From: Verrucomicrobiota bacterium
GTDB taxonomy: Bacteria > Verrucomicrobiota > Verrucomicrobiia > Limisphaerales > UBA1100
Length of the DNA: 47,352 bases
Assembly (NCBI GenBank): GCA_028343615.1
Contig: JAOLZA010000014.1
Coordinates: 1 to 47,352 of the forward strand
Reading direction: 5' to 3'
This document shows positions 34,362 to 42,652 of the stretch, one piece after another. The translations under genes and the position numbers were made by a program. Numbering within the stretch: position 1 is the stretch's first letter; the number at the start of each line of letters is the position of its first letter. Under the pieces are notes generated by a model. It made no database searches and was not told where the DNA came from. It saw only the letters and a program-made list of their open reading frames with translations.

Positions 34362-35708
34362 TTACTTCAAAATTTTCGACCGAAACTTCACACGGTAGGT
34401 GTGCTTGGGATCACACTTAGCGGGACGGGGGATGAGGATGAAATCGTCGGTGATGACGGGGCTGAGGTCACCGCCTTCGAGGAGTTCGACCTGGGTGATT
34501 CGTTGCGGGAGGAAGGCCACGAAGGGGCGGCCGCCGCGTTGAGAGCCGTTGTTGTTTACGGTGTCGAAACTGTTTGCACCGAGATTGGGTTTAATTTCGA
34601 GGGTGAAGGTGTTGCCTCCGCGGGTGAGTGTTTGGCCGTAGGCAAGTTTGCCGGATGCGAGCTTGGCAGACCACTTTGGATCTCCATAAAACGCCACCAC
34701 ATCGCGGTCGAACTGCAGCCCCTGTTTGTCGCGCGCGGGTGTGGAGGAATCGCCGAGGCGATGGATGAGCGCGTGGTTGTTGGCGAAGAACGCCTCGGTG
34801 AGCGTGTAGCGGCCAGGCTGCTCCACGTAATAATCCAGCACGCCCCAGCCTTGATAGCCGAACCACGTGGGCTTGGTGTAGCCGATCATTTGCATCACGC
34901 TCACGTCATTCATCCACGCCAGTGCCATCGCGTCGGGGCCGTTGATGTTACCCATCAAACAATTCCCGATTGGCAGGTACACCTTGGGATTCGTGGACTT
35001 GATTTCAAAACGCTTGCGCTGCGTGTCCACGCCAAACATTTGACCATCCTTAGATTTTAAAAATCCATTTCGATAACGAAATCCAATTTGCCAACCGCCC
35101 TCCGTGGCGTGACCAGAGGTGATGAATAAATCTGGCTCGTAATCCGCCAGCACTTTGGCGAAGGCCTCGGTGGTGTCATCAGGCCCGCGCAGTTGTTCGG
35201 CTTTGCCGCCGGGCTTTTTGCGTACGAACTTATTCTTCACCAATTCATCATACCACAGTCCTTCGGTGACACATTCCAGCGCAATCTCCGTGCCCGACGC
35301 TACTTTACGCACCGTGAGCGGTTTGGCGTGCTTGGCGATGGCCAGCGCGTTGGCCGCGCTGTGGCCGGTAAGCACACCCCAAAACGTGTCCGTATACGGA
35401 TCGTCATCGAGCTGCCGCGTGAGCTGATGCACGCGCGCCACAAACTCCCCCGTCGCCTCCTTGGGCGTGGCGACAAAACACGTGTAGCGCGGAAACTGCC
35501 GGCGCAGTTTGCCGAGCACACCGGTGACGTCGTCCTCGAATTCGATGACCTTCGCCCCGTGCTTTTTTACCAACGCGGTAACCACCGGTTTCCAGTTCTT
35601 GTCCGCATGAGTCGCTTTCGAGACCACCACGGCGTAATCATTAGCTGCAAAACAGAAATTCGATGACGTCAGCGCCACCGCTAATATGAGGATGAGTTTA
35701 TTTTTCAT
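34362..35708 (-). CDS. Exported protein, candidate clan-CD (C25-like) cysteine peptidase
   Basis: The 448-residue protein has a signal peptide ending near FCFAA. I do not recognise a characterised homologue. Two features suggest a gingipain/caspase-like (clan CD) fold: a hydrophobic strand ending in His (PDLFITSGHATEGGW, His about 200) and, about 50 residues later, a hydrophobic strand ending in Cys (KVYLPIGNCLMG, Cys about 250). In C25 peptidases the catalytic dyad lies at these places. The N-terminal NDYAVVVSKAT and following alpha/beta pattern also fit. The C-terminal part (about 340-448) is beta-rich. It follows the DUF1501 gene by 12 bp and the PSD1 gene beyond it, so it is probably part of that PVC-type operon. 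Without a structure or homologue the peptidase assignment is tentative. Confidence 0.6.
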   Translation of the reverse strand: MKNKLILILAVALTSSNFCFAANDYAVVVSKATHADKNWKPVVTALVKKHGAKVIEFEDDVTGVLGKLRRQFPRYTCFVATPKEATGEFVARVHQLTRQLDDDPYTDTFWGVLTGHSAANALAIAKHAKPLTVRKVASGTEIALECVTEGLWYDELVKNKFVRKKPGGKAEQLRGPDDTTEAFAKVLADYEPDLFITSGHATEGGWQIGFRYRNGFLKSKDGQMFGVDTQRKRFEIKSTNPKVYLPIGNCLMGNINGPDAMALAWMNDVSVMQMIGYTKPTWFGYQGWGVLDYYVEQPGRYTLTEAFFANNHALIHRLGDSSTPARDKQGLQFDRDVVAFYGDPKWSAKLASGKLAYGQTLTRGGNTFTLEIKPNLGANSFDTVNNNGSQRGGRPFVAFLPQRITQVELLEGGDLSPVITDDFILIPRPAKCDPKHTYRVKFRSKILK

Positions 35709-35720
35709 GTTAATCTTTTT

Positions 35721-37172
35721 TTAACTGAGCACATCCTTCACCACTTTTCCGTGCACGTCGGTAAGGCGGAAGTAGCGGCCTTGGTACCGGTAGGTGAGGC
35801 GTTCATGGTGGATTCCGAGCTGATGCAAAATGGTGGCTTGGAGGTCGTGGACGTGCACGGGGTTTTCGGTGACGTTTACGCTGTAGTCGTCGGTCTCGCC
35901 GTAGGTAATGCCGCCTTTCACGCCGCCGCCAGCGAGCCAGTAAGTAAAGCAATTCGGGTGATGATCACGCCCGTAATTTTGTTTGGTGAGTTTGCCCTGA
36001 CAATAAATTGTACGGCCGAATTCGCCGCCCCAGACAACGAGCGTGTCATCAAGCATGCCACGTTGTTTGAGATCGCGCAGGAGCGCGGCGGTGCTCTGAT
36101 CTGTATCGCGGCATTGCGCGGCCACGCCTTTGGGGGCATTACCGTGGGCATCCCATCCGCGATGATAAAGTTGGATGAACCGCACGCCGCGCTCAGCCAA
36201 GCGGCGTGCAAGCAAACAATTGTAGGCGTAGCGGCCGGGTTTGGTGGCGTCGGGGCCGTACATATCGAGCACGCTCTTTGGTTCGCTCTTGGTATCGATG
36301 AGTTCGGGCACGCTCATTTGCATGCGAAACGCCAGTTCGTACTGCGCGATACGCGTGGCGATGGCGGGGTCTTTGAACCGGCTGGCTTGGTCTTGGTTGA
36401 GTTTATTCAACGCATCAAGCATCCGGCGGCGCTGTTCGCGCGTGACGCCGGCGGGATTGTACAAATCCAAAATGGGATCACCCTGTCCGCGAAATTTTAC
36501 ACCCTGAAAACGCCCCGGCAAAAAGCCCGCGCCCCAAAGGCGGTCGTACAAAGGTTGGCCTTGTTTAGCCGTGCCATTGGAAGTCATCGCCACGAAGGCC
36601 GGGAGATTGGCATTCTCGCTGCCGAGCCCGTAGCTAACCCATGCGCCCATGCTCGGCCGGCCAGGTATAACCGAGCCGGTCTGGAATAAGGTCGCCGCTG
36701 GGTCGTGATTGATGGCTTCGGTGAACATGCTCTTGATCACACACACGTCATCAATTTGTTTGGCCAAATGCTTCAGTGGCTCGCTAAGCCATGTGCCCGC
36801 CTGACCGTGCTGGGAAAACTTAAGGCCCGTTGGTGCGCAGGGAAACGATTTTTGGCCGGAGGTCATCGTCGTCTTGCGCTCAGCAGGATATATGGACTCT
36901 GGCACCTCTTCGCCAAAGCGCTTGGCCAGTGCCGGTTTGTAATCGAACATATCCATCTGTGCCGGCCCGCCCGATTGGAACAAATAAATCACGCGCTTCA
37001 CCTTCGGTGTAAAATGTGGAAGCCCGTTCATCCCCCCAATGGCATTGCGGCCGGTGCGCGCGGGCGCAGCGTTCAGCAGCGAACCGAGCGCAATGCCGCC
37101 GAGCCCCAGCGTACTGCGCTCCAGAAATGCGCGCCGGGATTGTTGGGTGTGGAATTCGTTTAATGGGTCCAT
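35721..37172 (-). CDS. Tat-exported DUF1501 protein paired with PSD1
   Basis: This 483-residue protein belongs to DUF1501. I start at the ATG 37172 because it begins 7 bp after the PSD1 stop and yields MDPLNEFHTQQSRRAFLERS with a twin-arginine motif; the ATG at 37205 would overlap PSD1 and adds 11 residues. Family blocks are YLFQSGGPAQMDMFDYKP, HDPAATLFQTGS, MGAWVSYGLGSEN, YHRGWDAHGN and VVWGGEFGRTIYCQ. The pair PSD1-DUF1501 is a recurrent PVC gene unit; DUF1501 is assumed to work with the cytochrome protein in the periplasm, but its reaction is unknown. It is about 10 residues longer than the copy at 3451 and clearly divergent from it. Confidence 0.9.
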   Translation of the reverse strand: MDPLNEFHTQQSRRAFLERSTLGLGGIALGSLLNAAPARTGRNAIGGMNGLPHFTPKVKRVIYLFQSGGPAQMDMFDYKPALAKRFGEEVPESIYPAERKTTMTSGQKSFPCAPTGLKFSQHGQAGTWLSEPLKHLAKQIDDVCVIKSMFTEAINHDPAATLFQTGSVIPGRPSMGAWVSYGLGSENANLPAFVAMTSNGTAKQGQPLYDRLWGAGFLPGRFQGVKFRGQGDPILDLYNPAGVTREQRRRMLDALNKLNQDQASRFKDPAIATRIAQYELAFRMQMSVPELIDTKSEPKSVLDMYGPDATKPGRYAYNCLLARRLAERGVRFIQLYHRGWDAHGNAPKGVAAQCRDTDQSTAALLRDLKQRGMLDDTLVVWGGEFGRTIYCQGKLTKQNYGRDHHPNCFTYWLAGGGVKGGITYGETDDYSVNVTENPVHVHDLQATILHQLGIHHERLTYRYQGRYFRLTDVHGKVVKDVLS

Positions 37173-37179
37173 GGCGGGT

Positions 37180-39462
37180 TTAGTTTTGCATGATGGCTTC
37201 GTCAAGATTGAGGAGAGTGTTGGCCACTAACGCGTAGGCAGCGAGTTCGACTGGGTTTAGTTTTGCGTTGCGTGGTTTTTCGCCGACGGCGAGGAGTTTG
37301 GTTGCGCCGTCGGGATGTTTTGTGAAATCGTTTTTGTAAAAAGCGAAGTCGGCCATCAACAAATCCAGCTCGCCTTTGAGTGGTGCGCGGCTGGTCACGG
37401 CGCGGAAGGCTTCGGCCACGCGTTGGCGCGGTTTCAAGCCGGCGGTTTTCATCATCCGTTCGGCGAGGAAGCGGGCGGCTTCAACGTAGGTTTTGTTGTT
37501 CATCATCGTGAGCGCCTGCAACGGTGTGGTGGTGAGGTCCGTGCGCACCGTGCAGATTTCCCGCGCGGCGGCGTTGAAGGCCATCATCGTTGGCGGCGGC
37601 ACAGTGCGGCGCCAGTAAGTGTACATACCGCGCCGATAAAGTTTGTCGCCTTTGTCCTGTTTGTAGGTTGCGTTGGAAATGCTTTTCCAAATGCCCGGCG
37701 GCATATACGGCTTCACCGATGGGCCGCCGATTTGTCCGTTCATCAACCCGCTGTTGAACAACGCCGCGTCGCGAATCGCGTAAGGTGTAAGGCGCTTACG
37801 TGGGCCGTGGGCGAGCAGTCGGTTTTCGGGGTCGCGCCGCAGCAAGTCCATCGACGTACCTGACGCTTGACGATAGGTCGCGCTGGTCACGATGAGTTTG
37901 TGCATTGCTTTCTGGTCCCATTTGCAGCGGATAAATTCCGTGGCCAACCAATCGAGCAACGCTGGATGGCTCGGCAACTCCCCTTGCACGCCAAAGTTTT
38001 CGCTCGTCTTCACGAGGCCCATGCCGAAGTAATGCTGCCACATTCGATTAGCGGTGACGCGTGCGGTAAGCGGATGCTTCGGGTCCACCAACCACTGCGC
38101 GAGGCCGAGGCGGTTGCGCGGCCATTTCTTGTTCCATTCGCCCAGTACCGGCGGTATGGCGGGATGCAACTGCTCGGTTTTATCGGGCTGATTGTACACG
38201 CCACGTTCGAGGCGAAACGTTGGCCGCGGTTCTTTTAATTCGTGCAGCACCATGACTGTATCCGGCTTGCCAGATTGCGGACGCGGCACTGAGGTTTGGA
38301 TCACCTTGATTTTGACCGGCGCGGGCACGACAAACTTTGCTTCCGCCTCCGACAAATTCGGCCAGCTTTTTGGCACGTTGATGAAAGGCGGACTGTTTCC
38401 ATTATTAGGTCCGAGACCGGCCTCCGCGATGTTGTTGAAGAAGGCGAATATCCGATAAAAATCCTTCTGTGCGATGGGGTCGTATTTGTGATCGTGGCAG
38501 CGGGAGCACGTGAGCGTGAGTCCAAGGAACATCGTGCCCATCGTCTCCACGCGATCGGCCACGTATTCTACAATCCACTCGGCTGGAATGGAGCCGCCCT
38601 CGGAGTTGATGCGATGATTGCGATTGAATCCCGTGGCTACTTGCGTGAAAAAATTACGATCTGGCAATAAGTCGCCCGCCATCTGCTCCGTCACAAACCG
38701 GTCGAATGGCACATTGTCATTGAGCACCTTGATGAGCCAATCGCGCCAGACCCACATATACCTAAGTCTGTCATTTTGATATCCATCCGTGTCCGCATAG
38801 CGCGAAGCCTCCATCCATCCCAGTGCCATGTGCTCGCCATAACGCGGAGACGCCAGCAGCCGGTCCACCGCCTTTTCGTAAGCATTAAGCGAACCGTCAT
38901 TGAGGAATGCGTCCAATTCCGTAATCGTCGGCGGCAAGCCCGTGAGGTCAAAGCTCACCCGCCGAAGCAACGTCGCCTTGTCCGCCTCCTTCGCCGGTTG
39001 CAATTTCTCCCGTTCCAGTCGCGCCAATACGAACGCATCAATCTCGTTACGAATCCACGCGTTATTTTTCACCTTAGGCAACACCGGTCTCTTGGGCGGC
39101 ACAAAGGCCCAATGCCTGTCATCCTCAGGCCACTTCGCGCCCTCCTTTAGCCATCGCAACAACTTTGCGCGATCACCATCGCTCAGCACGCGATTTGATT
39201 TTTCCGGCGGCATTCTTTCATCGGGGTCATCACTCGTCAGTCGCGCCAGCATTTCGCCATCGGACAGTACTCTCGATTTCATCACCCCCGCGCGGTCATG
39301 GAGCCGCAACTTCCCCTTTCGCGCCTGCTTGTCCGGCCCGTGGCAATTATAACATTTGTCCGATAAAATCGGCCGAATATCGCGCGCAAAATCCAGCTCC
39401 GCCGCGCCCACTGGCCACAGCCCTGCGAACGTGCACACTATATAGATACGCAAAAAGTCCAT
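37180..39462 (-). CDS. Exported PSD1 cytochrome protein (DUF1549/DUF1553)
   Basis: The 760-residue protein starts with a signal peptide (MDFLRIYIVCTFAGLWPVGA) at ATG 39462; an ATG at 39504 is in frame but adds non-signal residues. The planctomycete cytochrome c domain comes first, with CYNCH (heme-binding CxxCH, about 37-41) and RMPPEKSN, followed by DUF1549 (about 155-365, SFDLTGLPPTITELDAFL and MALGWMEASRYADTDGYQ) and DUF1553 (about 480-735, LAQWLVDPKHPLTARVTANRMWQHYFG; FNAAAREICTVRTDLTTTPLQALTMMN). These families are nearly confined to PVC bacteria. It is thought to be a periplasmic redox protein linked to polysaccharide use, though unproven. It leads the unit PSD1-DUF1501-C25-like. Confidence 0.9.
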   Translation of the reverse strand: MDFLRIYIVCTFAGLWPVGAAELDFARDIRPILSDKCYNCHGPDKQARKGKLRLHDRAGVMKSRVLSDGEMLARLTSDDPDERMPPEKSNRVLSDGDRAKLLRWLKEGAKWPEDDRHWAFVPPKRPVLPKVKNNAWIRNEIDAFVLARLEREKLQPAKEADKATLLRRVSFDLTGLPPTITELDAFLNDGSLNAYEKAVDRLLASPRYGEHMALGWMEASRYADTDGYQNDRLRYMWVWRDWLIKVLNDNVPFDRFVTEQMAGDLLPDRNFFTQVATGFNRNHRINSEGGSIPAEWIVEYVADRVETMGTMFLGLTLTCSRCHDHKYDPIAQKDFYRIFAFFNNIAEAGLGPNNGNSPPFINVPKSWPNLSEAEAKFVVPAPVKIKVIQTSVPRPQSGKPDTVMVLHELKEPRPTFRLERGVYNQPDKTEQLHPAIPPVLGEWNKKWPRNRLGLAQWLVDPKHPLTARVTANRMWQHYFGMGLVKTSENFGVQGELPSHPALLDWLATEFIRCKWDQKAMHKLIVTSATYRQASGTSMDLLRRDPENRLLAHGPRKRLTPYAIRDAALFNSGLMNGQIGGPSVKPYMPPGIWKSISNATYKQDKGDKLYRRGMYTYWRRTVPPPTMMAFNAAAREICTVRTDLTTTPLQALTMMNNKTYVEAARFLAERMMKTAGLKPRQRVAEAFRAVTSRAPLKGELDLLMADFAFYKNDFTKHPDGATKLLAVGEKPRNAKLNPVELAAYALVANTLLNLDEAIMQN

Positions 39463-39587
39463 GATGATTTCAGCGAACCAAAATCCTAAGCAAATCCCGC
39501 CCAAATCTCAAGTCCGCTGGGTTATGGGTTCTCCGCAGTCCCTCCAACTAGATACAGCCAAAACCGCCCGAGTGTTTCCAACGTTTC

Positions 39588-41318
39588 TTACTTTTTAGTG
39601 ACTTCTTCCGGCACCACGGCTTTAGCAGTGCGGTCGCCTACTTTGAAATAGCCGAAGGGCTTGGCGTTAGCGCCGGGGCCACCGGCGATTTGCCAGATGG
39701 CGCCGGGGCGGGTTGATTGGCGGCGCTGTTTGCCGGGGGGTAGGGTGGCGTAGTGTTTGCGGCCACCGTTGGGGGTCATCCAAAAAAGCTGCACCGGTTT
39801 GGAGGTGCTGTTGATAAAGATAACATCGAAGGTGCCACCGGCCGGCTTGGAGGTTGGGGCTTTGGTGTTGGCGGCGAGGGGGGTCCATTTGAGCGCGGGC
39901 ATGGAGGCGATTTGGGGCGTGACGGCTTTGGCGAATTTTGTGGGAGCCAGCGCGCGCAGGCGTTTAAGGGTAGCAGCGTGTTGCTTGTCATTTGCGAGGT
40001 TGCGCCATTCGTAAGGGTCGGTTTTTATGTCGTAAAGTTCTTCGTCATCGTTGGCGTAGTGGATATACCGGAAGCGGTTGGCGCTGAGGCTGTAGCTGCC
40101 GGGTTGGTCGAGGTGGGTCACGGCCTTGTGAGGCCAAGCGCCCTTCGGATTTTTCAATAACGGCACGAGGCTGGGGCCGTGGTGGTTTTTGTGCGGTGCC
40201 AATCCGCTGAGTTGCAGGAGCGTGGGCGCGAGGCTGAGTAGGCTGACGGGGCGAACACAGACAGCCGGTTTGGTGCCGCTCGGCAATCCAGGCGCGCCCT
40301 GGGGCACACGCACGATGAGCGGCACACGGGTGGATGCTCTCCAAGCAGTGAATTTTTGCCAGTGCTGTTTCTCGCCGAGATGCCAGCCGTGGTCGGACCA
40401 CAGTACGACGATGGTGTTGTTGGCGTTGGGGCCTTTCCCCAGCGCATCGAGCACGTGGCCGAGCATGGTGTCGGCAAAATAAATCGAGGCGAGGTATGCT
40501 TGCACGGCCGGCCTCCATTGCTTGTGTTTTCGAATATGGGCGAAGTAACGATTCGGCCCGCGGCGCTTGCCTTCGGGCGGGAGGTCGTCGAGGTCGTCGG
40601 CTTTGTAGCCGGGTGGCAGTTGGATTTTATCGAGCGGGAAGGGGTCGAAATATTTCTTCGGCACAAACCATGGCTCGTGTGGACGATAAATGCCGCACGC
40701 GAGGAAGAAGGGTTGGTCGTGTTTTTTGGCGAGCTTTTCGCTGACCCATTTGGCCACGAGAAAGTCACCGCCGTATTCCTCGTCCGTGGCGTCCAGCGCG
40801 GCCCAGTCGGTTTCCACGTATTGCCACGGCTCGCGTGGGATGCTCACGGGGCGCTGCTTCGGATAGAGCGTGCGCGGGAAAGGGCTCTCGATTTCCTTCT
40901 TCGGAAAATATTCATCCCACGAACGGGCATCGATGAAGTAGTGCAGCATCTTGCCCGAGCCGCCAGCCCAATAGCCCGCGCGCGAAAATGTCTTGGGCAA
41001 AATCTCTGTGGTCGGCAGTGCCTCGCGCATTTTTTGGTTGTTGCGATAAATGCCTGAGCGATGCGGCGAGAGTCCTGTGAAAATCGCCGTACGCGAAGGA
41101 TTGCACGAAGGCGCCGCGCAATGGGCGTTGCTGAACAAAATGCCCGAAGCGGCAAGCTGGTCTAAATTCGGAGTACGCGCCTGCGGATGCCCGCCAAGAC
41201 AACCGACCCAATCGTTCAGGTCGTCCATCGCGATGAAGAGAATATTAGGCTTGGCGGCAGCCTCCGTATTTACCACAGAGGCACAGAGGACACAAAGGGT
41301 GAGCAGCGCGCGATTCAT
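39588..41318 (-). CDS. Exported sulfatase (CNPSR type) with VHL-like C-terminal domain
   Basis: This 576-residue sulfatase has a signal peptide (MNRALLTLCVLCASVVNTEA), IAMDDLNDWVGCLGGHP and formylglycine motif CNPSR (cysteine about 72), placing it near iduronate-2-sulfatase-like enzymes. WSDHGWHLGEKQHWQKFT and ELYDIKTDPYEWRNLA are family blocks. The last 80 residues (about 497-576) are not part of sulfatases: FDVIFINSTSKPVQLFW, YATLPPGKQRR and GAIWQIAGG follow the strand pattern of the beta domain of the von Hippel-Lindau protein, which also occurs in some PVC proteins. That tail may bind hydroxylated or glycan ligands, or the cell surface; its role is inferred. The gene overlaps the preceding DUF1552 gene by 4 bp. 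Part of its signal-peptide coding region derives from a dispersed repeat (41272-41297). Confidence 0.88.
   Translation of the reverse strand: MNRALLTLCVLCASVVNTEAAAKPNILFIAMDDLNDWVGCLGGHPQARTPNLDQLAASGILFSNAHCAAPSCNPSRTAIFTGLSPHRSGIYRNNQKMREALPTTEILPKTFSRAGYWAGGSGKMLHYFIDARSWDEYFPKKEIESPFPRTLYPKQRPVSIPREPWQYVETDWAALDATDEEYGGDFLVAKWVSEKLAKKHDQPFFLACGIYRPHEPWFVPKKYFDPFPLDKIQLPPGYKADDLDDLPPEGKRRGPNRYFAHIRKHKQWRPAVQAYLASIYFADTMLGHVLDALGKGPNANNTIVVLWSDHGWHLGEKQHWQKFTAWRASTRVPLIVRVPQGAPGLPSGTKPAVCVRPVSLLSLAPTLLQLSGLAPHKNHHGPSLVPLLKNPKGAWPHKAVTHLDQPGSYSLSANRFRYIHYANDDEELYDIKTDPYEWRNLANDKQHAATLKRLRALAPTKFAKAVTPQIASMPALKWTPLAANTKAPTSKPAGGTFDVIFINSTSKPVQLFWMTPNGGRKHYATLPPGKQRRQSTRPGAIWQIAGGPGANAKPFGYFKVGDRTAKAVVPEEVTKK
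41272..41297. repeat. Dispersed CACAGAGGCACAGAGG-type repeat within signal-peptide code
   Basis: The stretch ACCACAGAGGCACAGAGG plus GACACAAAG matches a short repeat that, from general knowledge, is widespread between genes of many PVC and other bacteria. Here it is coding: on the minus strand it specifies much of the hydrophobic core of the sulfatase signal peptide (LCVLCASVV). A degenerate intergenic copy lies at 30559-30586. Confidence 0.6.
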
Positions 41319-42652
41319 GCCTTCAGTAGGATGTCATCCAGCTTGCCGGTGCTATCAGAGAATTTTTGGGTGGGCGCGTCGAGGGTGTTTAGAAGCGTGA
41401 CGTAGAGATTGTTGAGCGGAACTTTGCGGTCCTGCAACATATGAAACTTGCCGTGCTTGAGGCCGAGGTTTTTGCCACCGCAGAGGAGCAGCGGATAGTT
41501 GGAGTTGTTGTGCGTGTTGCTGTTACTGCAGCCATAGTAGACGAGGGTGTTGTCGAGCAGAGTGCCGTTGGACTCGGGGGTGGCAGCTAGTTTCTTGATG
41601 AACTCGGTGAGCAGTTCACCTTGAAACTTATCATATTTTGCAAGGCCGCTTCCGTCGGGTTTACGGCCGATTCCGGCGTGAGCGAGGTTGTGGTGGTTGC
41701 CTCCGATGCCGAGGGTGACCGGAATATCATTCCACGCACCTCCACCCATGCTTTGCAGCATGTAGCTGGCGTAGCGAGTGGTATCGGTCTGGAACGCGAG
41801 ATAAATCAAATTATACATCGTGCGAATGAAAGCGGCAGGATCTTTCACTGTGGCGTCGAGCGCGAGGATGCTCGAATCAATATTCGGCTTGGGTGTATCC
41901 GACCAGCTTTCCATTCGCTCGAGGTCCGTCTCCACGTCGCGGATGGAATGTAGATAATGCTCGAGCTTCTCGGAATCAGCGCGGCCGAGTTTGCGTTTCA
42001 AATCACGGTGCGATTCGAGCACGCTATCCACCAATCGGCCGCCGGTGGCTAATCGATTCTTATTGCCCAGTTGCATCTTGGGATCGGAATTGAACATGTT
42101 ATTGTACAGCCGCAACAAATCGTTCGAAGAAGGAATGGGTCGGCCAAATTGATTGTACGAAAGCGTGCGCGAAGTGCCCTTGGTGCCCAAGCCCCCCTCG
42201 TTGCCGAGCACGAGGCTGGGGTAACGTGTCTTTTTGCCATGTACACCCGCGGCCACTTGATCGATGGAGGGATACTTCACCGCATCGCCGATGTTGCTGC
42301 CGGTGAGAAATGAATCGGCCGTGCCATGGCCGTTGGAACGAATCACACGCGGATGCTCGAGGCCATAGAGCACAGTCGTTTTGTCATTGAACTCATTAAA
42401 GCCGGTCATCGATTTGCCGAACTTCATCTTGCCGTCAACCACGCGCGGATACCAACTCCATTCACGCGCCGGATGATCGTCCGCCAGAGTTATGGCAAAC
42501 CCGTGCCCTACGTAGACTGCGAGAAACCGCTTCGGCGGCAAAACGACCCTCGATGCACCGAGCGCGTTCAGGCTTTCCATCCAAGGCAGACAAAGTGCCA
42601 CGCCGGTGCCGCGCAAAAAATTCCGGCGGGCGAGTTTGGTTTTGGTGTTCAT
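41315..42652 (-). CDS. Tat-exported DUF1552 protein
   Basis: This is a 445-residue DUF1552 protein with a twin-arginine signal (LARRNFLRGTGVALCLPWMESL, about 7-28). Family blocks are VYVGHGFAI, DKTTVLYGLEHP, HGTADSFLTGSNIGDAVKYPSIDQVAA, SLVLGNEGGLGTKGTSRTLSYN, and GGGAWNDIPVTLGIGGNHHNLAHAG. DUF1552 genes nearly always lie downstream of DUF1592/DUF1588-type cytochrome genes in PVC genomes, exactly as here. The start ATG shares one base with the stop of the DUF1592-type gene (TAATG), and the stop overlaps the sulfatase start by 4 bp. This indicates translational coupling of all three genes. The biochemical role is unknown. Confidence 0.92.
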   Translation of the reverse strand: MNTKTKLARRNFLRGTGVALCLPWMESLNALGASRVVLPPKRFLAVYVGHGFAITLADDHPAREWSWYPRVVDGKMKFGKSMTGFNEFNDKTTVLYGLEHPRVIRSNGHGTADSFLTGSNIGDAVKYPSIDQVAAGVHGKKTRYPSLVLGNEGGLGTKGTSRTLSYNQFGRPIPSSNDLLRLYNNMFNSDPKMQLGNKNRLATGGRLVDSVLESHRDLKRKLGRADSEKLEHYLHSIRDVETDLERMESWSDTPKPNIDSSILALDATVKDPAAFIRTMYNLIYLAFQTDTTRYASYMLQSMGGGAWNDIPVTLGIGGNHHNLAHAGIGRKPDGSGLAKYDKFQGELLTEFIKKLAATPESNGTLLDNTLVYYGCSNSNTHNNSNYPLLLCGGKNLGLKHGKFHMLQDRKVPLNNLYVTLLNTLDAPTQKFSDSTGKLDDILLKA

